This document shows, piece after piece, positions 17,885 through 27,030 of a stretch of DNA of 64,000 nt. The stretch is taken from the NCBI GenBank assembly GCA_944363645.1, contig CALVUR010000002.1:62001-126000 (forward strand). Direction: 5' to 3'. A model generated the notes under the pieces. That model worked only from the letters and a program-made list of their open reading frames with translations. It was not told where the DNA came from and searched no databases. Position numbers and translations under genes: made by a program. Numbering within the stretch: the stretch's first letter is position 1; every line of letters starts with the position of its first letter. The DNA comes from an uncultured Clostridia bacterium. GTDB taxonomy: Bacteria > Bacillota > Clostridia > Christensenellales > Borkfalkiaceae.

Positions 17885-18805
17885 TTATTTACCCATTTTA
17901 TTTAAGCAAACCGCCGTTTGACTTGCGATTTTTGCGTTGTTTAAAACGAGTTTTATATTGGCTTCTAAACTTGTGCCACCGGTGATATCTTTTACTTCTT
18001 TAAGTAAAAATGGTGTGGTTTCCTTGCCCTTGATACCTAATTCTTTAGCCTTCATAAGAGCACTTTCGATGGCGTTATTTATGTAATTTTCGTCCATAGA
18101 ATATTCTTCTGGGATGGGGTTTGTACAAAGTATACCTCCCTTTAAATTAAGCACGTCATGGGTGTAAATGATTTTTGCAAGTTCTTCAGGGCTTTCGACG
18201 GTGTAGTCAACCTTAAAGCCACTTTTCCTTGTGTAAAAGGCAGGAAGTTCTTTTGTGTTGTAACCGATAACGGTAACGCCCTTTGTTTCTAAATATTCGA
18301 GCGTTAGCCCTAAATCGAGAATAGATTTTGCGCCGGCGCAAACAACTGTTACGGGGGTGGATGAAAGTTCTTCTAAATCGGCAGAGATATCCATAGTGGT
18401 TTCTGCCCCCCGGTGAACGCCACCTATACCGCCCGTTGCGAATATTTTAATACCAGCCATGTGCGCAATCATCATGGTGGTTGTAACGGTGGTTGCGCCG
18501 TCTAACCCTTTAGCGACAAGTGGCGCTAAATCACGGCGAGAGGCCTTTGCAATTTGAGTGCCCTTTTTACCAAAATAATCTATTTCTTCTTTGGTAAGAC
18601 CAACTTTAAGCCTGCCACCGATAATGGCAATGGTCGCTGGGACTGCGCCGTTTTCCCTTATGACGTTTTCAACCATAAGCGCAGTTTGGGCGTTTTGTGG
18701 ATATGGCATACCGTGTGAGATAATAGTAGATTCAAGCGCAACAACGGGAAGTCCGTTATTTAATGCGTGTAAAACTTCTTTTGAGATATCTAAAAACTGA
18801 TTCAT
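17885..18805 (-). CDS. psuG: Pseudouridine-5'-phosphate glycosidase
   Basis: PsuG reversibly splits pseudouridine 5'-phosphate into uracil and ribose 5-phosphate. The 306-residue length is normal, and the family phrases are clear: ALESTIISHGMPYPQN near the start, KVGLTKEEI, ATTVTTTMMIAHMAGIKIF, ATGGIGGVHRGAE and TNPIPEEYSM. I chose ATG 18805, which has AAAGGTATAGGT upstream, over a longer frame that lacks support. The kinase partner psuK and a transporter are not adjacent. A promoter lies at 18897-18925. Confidence 0.95.
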   Translation of the reverse strand: MNQFLDISKEVLHALNNGLPVVALESTIISHGMPYPQNAQTALMVENVIRENGAVPATIAIIGGRLKVGLTKEEIDYFGKKGTQIAKASRRDLAPLVAKGLDGATTVTTTMMIAHMAGIKIFATGGIGGVHRGAETTMDISADLEELSSTPVTVVCAGAKSILDLGLTLEYLETKGVTVIGYNTKELPAFYTRKSGFKVDYTVESPEELAKIIYTHDVLNLKGGILCTNPIPEEYSMDENYINNAIESALMKAKELGIKGKETTPFLLKEVKDITGGTSLEANIKLVLNNAKIASQTAVCLNKMGK

Positions 18806-18896
18806 ACCTATACCTTTAACCTTAATTTTAATTGTGTAACCGCCGTCAAAAAAACATTTGGCAAAAACAAGAAAAGCGCACACAACTTACAATAAA

Positions 18897-18925
18897 ATTA
18901 TACTATCAACGAAAAATAAAATCAA
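18897..18925 (-). promoter_or_regulatory. Promoter of psuG
   Basis: TTGATT and TATAAT with a 17-nt spacer on the minus strand. Confidence 0.65.
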
Positions 18926-19044
18926 CAAAATTTTTAAGGCTTATAAAAAAGTTAGGTAAAATTCCCCCCTTTTAAGGGGCAAAAAAGGACAACATTTAGT
19001 GAAAAAAGTTTGCAAAAAGTGGGGGCAAAAATAAAAAATGCGTA

Positions 19045-19073
19045 TTGACCTGATAAAATATGTATGATATAAT
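19045..19073 (+). promoter_or_regulatory. Promoter of the secreted galactanase
   Basis: TTGACC and TATAAT with an exact 17-nt spacer, 60 nt before the start. A CCCC/GGGG hairpin lies upstream at 18966-18979. Confidence 0.8.
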
Positions 19074-19132
19074 AATAGATACGAATGTTATAAAAAAATA
19101 AGTCCCAAAAAGCATTCGGTTTAGGAGGGAAA

Positions 19133-21145
19133 ATGAAAATCAAAAATTTGGTAAGCCTATTTTTATGTCTTATCATGGCAGTAAGCGTTTTTGCTATTAC
19201 TGGTTGCAAAAAAGAAGATGAAACATTAAAGCCCATTACCCCAACCTTAAAAGATGTTAGTTCTGACACCTTATATGTAAAAAAGGTAGAAGGCTTGAAA
19301 GAAGACTTTGTAATGGGTATGGATGCCTCAACGGTATTAGCACTTGAACAAAGTGGCGTAAAATATTACGACTTTGACGGCACCGAAAAAGACGTTTTTG
19401 AAATTTTATCAAACAACGGCATTAACACAATACGTGTACGTGTTTGGAACAACCCATTTGACAAAAATGGTAACGGTTATGGCGGTGGCAACTGCACAAT
19501 AGATACTGCGCTTGAAATTGGTAAGCGTGCAAACCAATACGGAATGAACTTAATGGTTGACTTCCATTATAGCGACTTTTGGGCAGACCCGGCAAAACAA
19601 ATGGTACCACTTGCATGGAAAGATTTAGAGATTGAACAAAAAGCACAAGCACTTTATGATTATACCATTGAAAGCATGACAAAGTTAAAAGATGCCGGTA
19701 TAAGAGTAAACATGGTACAAGTTGGTAACGAAACAAACGGTTATTTTTGCGGTGAAAAGATTTGGTTTAAGATGCAACAACTTTTTGCGGCTGGCTGTAA
19801 AGCGGTAAAAGAAGTTTACCCCAACGCATTGAGAGTTTTGCACTTTGCAAACCCTGAAAAGATAACAAACTATAAAGATTACGCTAAAAAATTAGATTAC
19901 TACGATATTGATTACGATGTATTTGCATCATCATACTATCCATATTGGCACGGCACACTTGAAAACTTGTCAAGCCTACTTGGTGAAATTGCAACGACTT
20001 ACAACAAAAAAGTAATGGTTGCAGAAACATCTTATGCTTTCACAGCAGAAGATACAGACTTTTCATCAAACACCATTGGTGATGGCGGTACGTTTGTTAA
20101 AAATTACCCCTTCTCTATTCAAGGTCAAGCAAACAGCGTAAGAGACGTAATTGAAACTGTAAACAACATACCAAACGGCATTGGCGTTTGCTATTGGGAA
20201 GGCACGTGGATAACTGTTGGTACAAACAGTTGGGAAGAAAACAGCGCAAAATGGGAAAAATATGGTTCTGGCTGGGCAAGTTCTTATGCGGCAGCATATG
20301 ATCCGGGCGATGCTGGTAAATATTATGGCGGTTGTGCTGTTGATAACCAAGCATTCTTTGACAAAAACGGTAAAGTGCTTGAATCATTAAAGGTTTTCGC
20401 ACTTAGTTATAAAGGCAACGTTGTTGAAAATAAACCAGACGCTTTAGAAGATGTAAACATTATCTGCGACTTAAACGGCACACTTGTTTTACCTGAAACT
20501 GTAAACGCAGTAATGCTTGACGATTCTAAACAACCCGTAAGCGTAACATGGGATATCACCCAAGAAGAAATTAACCAAATGTACGCTGGTGGCGTTAAAA
20601 AGTACGAAATTTTAGGTGTTGCCGGCGGTATGACTGCACACTGCTATGTTTCAATGGTTGAAAAGAACTTTTTAACAAACTATAGTTTTGAAGACGACGA
20701 AAACGCAACCCCAGTACCAACCGGCTGGACGGTAATTGCAGATAACCCTTGCGACGAACTTTATGTTGAAGCAAAGAAAACCGACAGTTTAACAGGCGTA
20801 AATCACTTCCACTTCTATGGCAAAGCAAACAACTCGGTTGACTTTTCTTTAGAACAAAAGGTTGAAAACTTGCCCGCTGGTAAATATAAATATTCTATCT
20901 CAATAATGGGTGGCGACGGCGGTACAACCGAAATTTATGCTTATGTAAAAATTAACGGCGTAATTACAATGACCGCTCCACTTCAAATCACCGTTTATGA
21001 AGAATGGCATACATCTTTAATTACCAACATCGAATATAACGGCACAGACGAACTTGTTGTTGGTATTTATGTAAAATGTAGCGGTTCTGGTAACGGCGCT
21101 TGGGGTAAAATTGACGACGCATTATTGAACTCACTTGCTGAATAA
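19133..21145 (+). CDS. Secreted lipoprotein endo-beta-1,4-galactanase (GH53)
   Basis: GH53 enzymes cut beta-1,4-galactan side chains of pectin (arabinogalactan type I). A lipoprotein signal ends at Cys25 (FAITGC), so the enzyme is tethered outside the membrane. The catalytic barrel spans about 57-420, with the HYSDFW motif, the acid/base Glu200 in QVGNE and the nucleophile Glu298 in AETSYAF. After it come a bacterial Ig-like domain (about 430-510, VTWDITQEEINQMYAGG) and a C-terminal beta-sandwich (about 515-670, NYSFEDD...TGWTVI) like a carbohydrate-binding module. AGGAGGG precedes the ATG. A second, cytoplasmic GH53 lies at 29352-30461. A dispersed repeat contains the stop codon. Confidence 0.95.
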   Translation: MKIKNLVSLFLCLIMAVSVFAITGCKKEDETLKPITPTLKDVSSDTLYVKKVEGLKEDFVMGMDASTVLALEQSGVKYYDFDGTEKDVFEILSNNGINTIRVRVWNNPFDKNGNGYGGGNCTIDTALEIGKRANQYGMNLMVDFHYSDFWADPAKQMVPLAWKDLEIEQKAQALYDYTIESMTKLKDAGIRVNMVQVGNETNGYFCGEKIWFKMQQLFAAGCKAVKEVYPNALRVLHFANPEKITNYKDYAKKLDYYDIDYDVFASSYYPYWHGTLENLSSLLGEIATTYNKKVMVAETSYAFTAEDTDFSSNTIGDGGTFVKNYPFSIQGQANSVRDVIETVNNIPNGIGVCYWEGTWITVGTNSWEENSAKWEKYGSGWASSYAAAYDPGDAGKYYGGCAVDNQAFFDKNGKVLESLKVFALSYKGNVVENKPDALEDVNIICDLNGTLVLPETVNAVMLDDSKQPVSVTWDITQEEINQMYAGGVKKYEILGVAGGMTAHCYVSMVEKNFLTNYSFEDDENATPVPTGWTVIADNPCDELYVEAKKTDSLTGVNHFHFYGKANNSVDFSLEQKVENLPAGKYKYSISIMGGDGGTTEIYAYVKINGVITMTAPLQITVYEEWHTSLITNIEYNGTDELVVGIYVKCSGSGNGAWGKIDDALLNSLAE

Positions 21146-21167
21146 TCGGCTTATAGCCCCACTTTTT
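21142..21167 (-). repeat. TATAAGCC repeat, copy 11
   Basis: Overlaps the TAA stop of the GH53 gene; reads ATAATCGGCTTATAGCC on the plus strand and ends in CACTTTTT. Confidence 0.85.
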
Positions 21168-21250
21168 ACAATTTTTGTAAAATTTTATATGTAACTTTTA
21201 TTTGTAAATTTTTTTAAATAAAAAAATATATAAAAGGACCTATTTAGAAG

Positions 21251-22858
21251 ATGAAAAAAATTATTTCGCTTATTTTGGCAACGCTTATGACAGTAGTTTG
21301 TTTTGCGTGTTTAGGCGGTTGCGCTAAAGAAAAACTGCCCCCACAAATTGACCCGACGGACGACGATTACAGAGTATTTTATCAAATCTTTGTTGGCTCG
21401 TTTTCAGATTCTAACGGCGACGGCATTGGCGATTTGCGTGGCATCATTAACCGCTTTGATTACTTAAATGACGGCAACATAAACAGCGGTGAAAGCCTTG
21501 GCGTACAAGGTATTTGGTTATCACCTATCTTTAGATCGCCTTCATACCACAAGTATGACGCACAAGATTATTACCAAATTGACCCAACCTTTGGCACAAC
21601 GGAAGATTTAGTTGAACTTATTAACCTTTGCCACGAAAGAAATGTAAAGATTATACTTGACCTTGCAATCAACCACACTTCGGACAAAAACCAATGGTTT
21701 ATTGATTTTTGCAAAGCAAGGAACGCAAACGACACGGCAAGTCCTTACTTTAACTATTACACCGTAAAGACTGTTGACCAGTTTGACGGCAACAAGTATG
21801 CGAAAATCCCCGGCTCACCTTTTGGCGAATATTACGAAGTAAACTTTTCAAACGACATGCCCGAACTTGACTTTGACAATCAAGCGGTAAGGACGCAAGT
21901 TGTTGACATTGCTAAACATTATTTAGACCTTGGTGTTGACGGCTTTAGGTTTGACGCAATCAAGTACATTTATTACAACAACACCCAAAAATCTGCAGAC
22001 TTTTGGGCTTGGTACATGCAAGAACTTAAAGAGATTAAACCTGACATTTACACCGTTGGTGAATGCTGGTCTGGTGATGGCGAAGTAATTGAGTATTATC
22101 CTGCACTTAACTGCTTTAACTTTACAACATCACAAGCGGACGGTGCTATTGCTAAATCTGCAAGGGTAAACATGTCAACGGGTAAAGTTTTACAAAAAAT
22201 TGACCTTTACACCAACTATGTTACGGAACATGTAAACTCTATAAAAACACAAAACCCCGATGCAATGTATATCCCATTTATTGCTAACCACGACTTAGAC
22301 CGTGCTGCTGGTTATTTATCGCCAACCACCTTCTCTGCACAAATGGCGGCAAACCTTTACATTTTATGTAGTGGTTCACCATTTATCTATTACGGCGAAG
22401 AAATCGGCTTAAAAGGCACACGTGGCGCATCAGCAACCGATGCAAACAGACGTTTAGCAATGCTTTGGGGCGATGAAGATACCGTAAAAGACCCAGAAGG
22501 TGCTGACTTTGACGCTAAAAAGCAAACAAACGGCACAGTTAAGGATCAACTTGAAAACCAAAACAGCCTTTTGAGATATTATCAAAAGGTAATTAGATTC
22601 CGTATCGAGTACCCGGAAATACCACGTGGCGACTATGCACAATTAATACTTGGTAAAGATTATGTTGGTGGCTTTATTATCACCTATCAAGGCAAGACAT
22701 CTTATCTTATCCACAACACGTCAATGAACGAAGAAGTTGTTGATTTAAGTGGCTATGATGTAAAAGAAATTGCTGGCGCAATTGGTAATAACCCCAATGT
22801 AAAACTTGACGGAAAAACCTTAACAATAAGTGGTCAAACAAGCGTGCTTATTAGATAA
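21251..22858 (+). CDS. Secreted lipoprotein GH13 alpha-glucanase
   Basis: A 535-residue alpha-amylase family enzyme. The lipoprotein signal ends at Cys24 (LGGC). GH13 conserved regions are present: SDSNGDGIGDLRGI (calcium-type loop), region I DLAINHTS, region II GFRFDAIKY with nucleophile Asp235, region III VGECWSG with acid/base Glu271, and region IV ANHDLDR with Asp348. This motif set fits neopullulanase, oligoglucosidase or amylase subfamilies; I cannot assign the substrate. It follows the secreted galactanase on the same strand and faces the maltose-type ABC operon, so it probably supplies oligosaccharides for that importer. Confidence 0.93.
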   Translation: MKKIISLILATLMTVVCFACLGGCAKEKLPPQIDPTDDDYRVFYQIFVGSFSDSNGDGIGDLRGIINRFDYLNDGNINSGESLGVQGIWLSPIFRSPSYHKYDAQDYYQIDPTFGTTEDLVELINLCHERNVKIILDLAINHTSDKNQWFIDFCKARNANDTASPYFNYYTVKTVDQFDGNKYAKIPGSPFGEYYEVNFSNDMPELDFDNQAVRTQVVDIAKHYLDLGVDGFRFDAIKYIYYNNTQKSADFWAWYMQELKEIKPDIYTVGECWSGDGEVIEYYPALNCFNFTTSQADGAIAKSARVNMSTGKVLQKIDLYTNYVTEHVNSIKTQNPDAMYIPFIANHDLDRAAGYLSPTTFSAQMAANLYILCSGSPFIYYGEEIGLKGTRGASATDANRRLAMLWGDEDTVKDPEGADFDAKKQTNGTVKDQLENQNSLLRYYQKVIRFRIEYPEIPRGDYAQLILGKDYVGGFIITYQGKTSYLIHNTSMNEEVVDLSGYDVKEIAGAIGNNPNVKLDGKTLTISGQTSVLIR

Positions 22859-22871
22859 AAAACACTTGTTT

Positions 22872-22893
22872 TTGGGCTTATAGCCCCACTTTT
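22872..22893 (-). repeat. TATAAGCC repeat, copy 12
   Basis: Short copy 14 nt after the GH13 stop; only the GGGCTTATAGCCCCACTTTT half is kept. Confidence 0.7.
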
Positions 22894-22904
22894 GACAAAA
22901 ATTT

Positions 22905-22940
22905 AAGGCTTGCTTAATTGTTTTAAGCAAGCCTTTTTTA
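22905..22940 (+). terminator. Rho-independent terminator of the GH13 gene
   Basis: AAGGCTTGCTT and AAGCAAGCCTT with a 9-nt loop and a T-run. Confidence 0.93.
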
Positions 22941-23075
22941 TCGACTTTTTTTAATTTTTTAAACCCACTTTTTTAAACATTTTTTTAATTTTGTCTTTTA
23001 TAGGTTTACAAAAAAAGTAATAACACATAACCAAAACTTTAACACGCATTTTAAAGGTTTAATAAATAACAGCAC

Positions 23076-23112
23076 AAAAAAAGCGCACCCGTTAAAAGTG
23101 GATACGCTTTTT
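23076..23112 (-). terminator. Terminator of the sugar ABC operon
   Basis: On the minus strand AAAAAGCG and CGCTTTTTTT pair, with an inner CAC/GTG and a 4-nt bulge. Confidence 0.7.
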
Positions 23113-23130
23113 GAATTATTTGATGTCAGC

Positions 23131-24318
23131 TTATTCGCTAACTACTTCTTCGTTGGCTTCTTCGCCCATTACTTCGCTATATAAATCTTCCCTTGTTAAA
23201 AGGTTTTCTTCTGTAACCGGATCGAAGAAGTGCATAACCTTACCACGGAAGGTGATTAAAACCTTAGTGCCGGTAACAAGAGCCGAACGTTGTTCTACAC
23301 TGATATCAACGGTTGGTACCCTTACAATGAGTTCTTCACCACTTTCGGTTACAACGTGCAAGTGGATTTCGCTACCCATCATTTCGTTTACCAAAACGGT
23401 ACAAACGATTGAGTTTGGATTGTTGCGGTTTGTAAGGTCGATATGTTCCGGTCTTACACCCAAGATGATTTCTTGTGATTGAACATCTTTTTCGTAAAGT
23501 TTTTGCGCTTTAATACCGTCAACAGGCATTTTAACGCCGAAAGCCATAACATAATAGTTATCGCCTTCCCTGATCAATTCTGATTTGAAGGTGTTCATCT
23601 TTGGTGCGCCGATGAATTCAGCAACGAATAAGTTATCAGGCCATTCAAAAACTTCGTTAGGTGTGCCAACTTGTTGAATGAAACCGTCTTTCATGATAAC
23701 GATTCTGTCGCCCAAAGTCATAGCTTCGGTTTGGTCGTGAGTAACGTAAATAAAGGTTGAGTCAATTTTTTTACGAAGTAAAATGATTTCAGCCCTCATT
23801 TGGTTACGAAGTTTAGCGTCAAGGTTTGATAATGGTTCGTCCATTAAAAATACCTTAGATTCTCTTACCATAGCCCTACCGATAGCAACACGTTGACGTT
23901 GACCGCCTGAAAGGGCACGTGGACGACGTGTTAAATATTCGGTAATACCCAAGATTTCAGCAGCGTTTGTAACACGTTTATAAACTTCGTCTTGAGGAAC
24001 TTTTTTGAGCCTTAATGGGAAAGCCATGTTTTCAAAAACGGTAAGGTGTGGATAAAGCGCATAGTTTTGGAAAACCATTGCGATATCCCTATCCTTTGGT
24101 TGTAAATCGTTTACAACAACGCCGTCGATTTCGATAGTACCGCCAGAGATTTCTTCAAGGCCGGCAACCATACGAAGTGTTGTAGATTTACCACAGCCAG
24201 AAGGACCAACGAAAACAACGAATTCTTTATCCTTAATTTCAAGGTTAAAATCTTGAACGGCTGGCTTGGCATTTTTTTCATATACTTTTTTAACATTTGT
24301 TAATTTAATAGTAGCCAT
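23131..24318 (-). CDS. Sugar ABC transporter ATPase (MsmX/UgpC type)
   Basis: This 395-residue ATPase energises CUT1 sugar importers. Walker A GPSGCGKST is at about 38-46, the signature LSGGQRQRVAIGRA at about 135-148, Walker B VFLMDEPLSNLD follows, and the switch His is in THDQTEAM. The C-terminal 150 residues form the OB/TOBE regulatory domain. In Firmicutes such ATPases (MsmX, MalK) often serve several importers. It is the last gene of the malE-malF-malG operon, 11 nt after the permease, with AAGGAGTG before the start. Confidence 0.95.
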   Translation of the reverse strand: MATIKLTNVKKVYEKNAKPAVQDFNLEIKDKEFVVFVGPSGCGKSTTLRMVAGLEEISGGTIEIDGVVVNDLQPKDRDIAMVFQNYALYPHLTVFENMAFPLRLKKVPQDEVYKRVTNAAEILGITEYLTRRPRALSGGQRQRVAIGRAMVRESKVFLMDEPLSNLDAKLRNQMRAEIILLRKKIDSTFIYVTHDQTEAMTLGDRIVIMKDGFIQQVGTPNEVFEWPDNLFVAEFIGAPKMNTFKSELIREGDNYYVMAFGVKMPVDGIKAQKLYEKDVQSQEIILGVRPEHIDLTNRNNPNSIVCTVLVNEMMGSEIHLHVVTESGEELIVRVPTVDISVEQRSALVTGTKVLITFRGKVMHFFDPVTEENLLTREDLYSEVMGEEANEEVVSE

Positions 24319-24329
24319 ATTTTCACTCC

Positions 24330-25355
24330 TTATCCTTTAACGGCGCCGCCTGTGACACCTGCAACGTAGTATTTTTGTAATAACATAAATAAAACTGTGA
24401 TTGGAACAGCAACAACAACACCGCCTGCGCAGAACATTGTGTAGTTTGTAGCCTTACTTTCTTCGGTTGCGATCAAGTTTTGTAAACCTACGGCAACGTT
24501 AAAGCCAGCGGAAGAGTTATGCGCAATGTATTTTGCCATAACGAAGTCGCCCCATGGTGCCATGAACGCTGTCAAAATTGTGTAAATTACGATAGGTTTA
24601 GCAAGTGGCATAATAATCTTATAGAAGATTTGGAAGCGTGTTGCGCCGTCTATCCTTGCTGCTTCGTCAAGGGACTTGGAAATTGTATCAAAGAAACCTT
24701 TAGAAACATAGTAGCCCATACCGGAACTTGCTACGTAAACCAAAATTAAACCGAAAACAGAATTTTCACCTGTCATACCCCAACCGTTTAAAAGGTTGTA
24801 GATCAAAATCAAGGTTAAAAAGCCTGGGAACATACCTAAAATGAGCATTAAGTTCATCAAAGATTTTCTGCCACGGAATTTAAAGCGTGATAAAACGTAA
24901 CTCATTGAAAGTACGAAAGCGGTTTGTAAAACTGAAACGGCTAAACCTAAGAAAAAAGTGTTACCCATCCATCTTAAGAATTTAGTTTTTGTAAACAAGT
25001 TAATGTAGTTATCAAAGCCCCATTCTTTTGGAATTATGTAACCAACTTGGCTGGTACTTTCAACACGGAAAGATTCCAATAAAATGCAAACAAAAGGAAT
25101 AAGCCAGATTATTGACATAAGACAAAGCACAACATAAATGATTGTGTTTGAAATTCTGTTTTTAATCTTTTGTCCCATATGGCGCTTAGCAGGTTTAAAT
25201 TCAACTGCTGTTGCGCTTTCTTTAACTGATTCAGCGGTTACTTGTTCTTGAGCACAATAATCTGCCGGGGGCATTAAATCAATAACGTCATGCCTTTCTT
25301 CTTCAGAAAGATAATTAAATTCAAGTATATCTTGACCTTTGTATTCGTTCATCAT
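24330..25355 (-). CDS. Sugar ABC transporter permease (MalG type)
   Basis: A 341-residue CUT1 permease. About 75 polar residues precede the first membrane segment (TIIYVVLCLMSIIWLIPFVC), which is longer than in typical MalG. The EAA loop that docks the ATPase is EAARIDGATRFQIFYKIIMP. The first of two consecutive ATGs overlaps the stop of the upstream malF-type gene, with GGGGG in front, so translation is probably coupled. The C-terminal residues VAGVTGGAVKG are typical. Confidence 0.95.
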   Translation of the reverse strand: MMNEYKGQDILEFNYLSEEERHDVIDLMPPADYCAQEQVTAESVKESATAVEFKPAKRHMGQKIKNRISNTIIYVVLCLMSIIWLIPFVCILLESFRVESTSQVGYIIPKEWGFDNYINLFTKTKFLRWMGNTFFLGLAVSVLQTAFVLSMSYVLSRFKFRGRKSLMNLMLILGMFPGFLTLILIYNLLNGWGMTGENSVFGLILVYVASSGMGYYVSKGFFDTISKSLDEAARIDGATRFQIFYKIIMPLAKPIVIYTILTAFMAPWGDFVMAKYIAHNSSAGFNVAVGLQNLIATEESKATNYTMFCAGGVVVAVPITVLFMLLQKYYVAGVTGGAVKG

Positions 25356-26905
25356 GAGAAGTCCCCCTCACGTCTGTTAGACGGTAAAATGTTGTAAACA
25401 ACAAGTGAAATGATTGCAACAACCAAGAAGATTAAGATACCGATAACTGAAGAAAGTTTGTAGTTTGCTGATGCGCCGGTTGTCAAGTCGAATAACCAAG
25501 TGATAAGTAAGTCTGTATCACCGGCGATTGTGCCGTCAACAATAAGTTTTGGATTGTCTGGGCCACCACCTGTCAAAAGGTAGATAATGTTGAAGTTGTT
25601 GATGTTGCCTACGAAACTTGTAAGTAGGTATGGACCTGTTACGAACAACATGTAAGGAAGTGTAATTTTGGTGTATTGTTGCCAAGCGTTAGCACCGTCG
25701 ATACGAGATTGTTCATACAAATCTTGTGGAATGTTCATCAAAATACCCGTTGTAATGAGCATTAAGTATGGGATACCTACCCAAATATTGATAAGGATAA
25801 CCATCATCCTTGGAAGCCATGGGTTTTGTCCCGTTTCGCCCCAGAAGTGAATGATATGTTCTTTATCAATAATGTTAAGTTTAAGTAAAATTCCGTTTAC
25901 AACGCCGTTGTCGGCAAATAAGTTGGAAACGTAAAGTAAAGAAATAAATTGAGGAATAGCGATTGTTATAACCAAGATTGTACGCCAAACCTTTTTAAGC
26001 CTTATACCTTTTTTGTTGATCATCATTGCAACGAACATACCAAGGAAGTAGTTTGTAAATGTTGCAAAGAAAGCCCAAATAAGTGTCCATGCAAGAATTT
26101 CACCAAAGGCAAAAGTCTTACCACCGCCAAAATCGAGCAATAAATTAAAGTTCTCAAAACCAACCCAAGTAAATAAGTTTGCGTAACCATTACCGGGGTG
26201 AGATGCGTCATAGTTAGTGAATGCAACCAAAATCATGAAGATAATGGGCATAACGGTGAATACCAAGATACCAATGAGTGGTAATGAAAGCAATGTTTTG
26301 TGGAATTGATCGTCTAAAACGGCTTTCATATCCTCTTTTGTTGATTTTACTTTTCTACCAGAAGCAAGAATTTCTTCATTTATACGGCATTGTTTGATGT
26401 TTACACGCCATGTGTAAATGAATGCAATAATAAAGAAGATTGTTAATAAACTGTAAAGTAAAATTTTGAATGAACTATCGCCAGGGATTGTTGTTTCAAC
26501 GGTATCATCAAATACAGGGTTATAAACATCTTCAGTGGTGGGTAATTTTGTACCAAGTGTACCAAGTTGACTTAACCAATGTGCACCGGCAAAAATCATG
26601 TAAATAATGAAAACTACCTCAAACGCAAAGAACAATAACCCACGTAGCCATTGACCAAACATAACACTGCCAAACCCCATAACAAGGAAGGAAACCCTTG
26701 TTTTCCAACTGCCATTTTTAAAGGTTTTGACAATATCTACGCAAGTATCTGCGATTTTTAAGCCTATCGCTTTGATAAAGCCCCATAATTTAAGAAAAAG
26801 ACCGACAAACCATTTTGGAATTGCACAGAAAAAACTTGCAAGTTTATAACCGATCTTTTGAATTTTGGAAAGCTTTAAATAAGATAGCGTATCTAATTGC
26901 TTCAT
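25352..26905 (-). CDS. Sugar ABC transporter permease (MalF type)
   Basis: A 517-residue CUT1 permease with the EAA loop EQSRIDGANAWQQYTKITLP near residue 390. It has a long N-terminal extension (about 190 residues) with two or three extra hydrophobic segments (VSFLVMGFGSVMFGQWL, LLFFAFEVVFIIYMIFA), as in the large MalF proteins, so it probably has about eight membrane helices. It pairs with the MalG-type permease to form the channel. It is separated from the binding-protein gene by a stem-loop. Confidence 0.95.
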   Translation of the reverse strand: MKQLDTLSYLKLSKIQKIGYKLASFFCAIPKWFVGLFLKLWGFIKAIGLKIADTCVDIVKTFKNGSWKTRVSFLVMGFGSVMFGQWLRGLLFFAFEVVFIIYMIFAGAHWLSQLGTLGTKLPTTEDVYNPVFDDTVETTIPGDSSFKILLYSLLTIFFIIAFIYTWRVNIKQCRINEEILASGRKVKSTKEDMKAVLDDQFHKTLLSLPLIGILVFTVMPIIFMILVAFTNYDASHPGNGYANLFTWVGFENFNLLLDFGGGKTFAFGEILAWTLIWAFFATFTNYFLGMFVAMMINKKGIRLKKVWRTILVITIAIPQFISLLYVSNLFADNGVVNGILLKLNIIDKEHIIHFWGETGQNPWLPRMMVILINIWVGIPYLMLITTGILMNIPQDLYEQSRIDGANAWQQYTKITLPYMLFVTGPYLLTSFVGNINNFNIIYLLTGGGPDNPKLIVDGTIAGDTDLLITWLFDLTTGASANYKLSSVIGILIFLVVAIISLVVYNILPSNRREGDFS

Positions 26906-26955
26906 CTTAACCTCTTTACCTTATATTTTTTAATAATTTTATTTTTTAAGACAAG

Positions 26956-26984
26956 CCCTCGGGCTGATATTAACAACCCGAGGG
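26956..26984 (-). promoter_or_regulatory. Stem-loop between malE-type and malF-type genes
   Basis: CCCTCGGG and CCCGAGGG form a perfect 8-bp stem with a 13-nt loop and no T-run. It would shield the 3' end of the binding-protein mRNA and give it higher expression than the permeases, as in other mal operons; this is inference. Confidence 0.75.
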
Positions 26985-27030
26985 ACATCTTAAGTCAAAC
27001 TGACAATTATTTTTGTCAATTAAGTGCTAA

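Noticed and set aside
22690..24060. TTATCCACA words near 22703 and 24048
   Set aside because: Single DnaA-box-like words inside coding sequence, not clustered.
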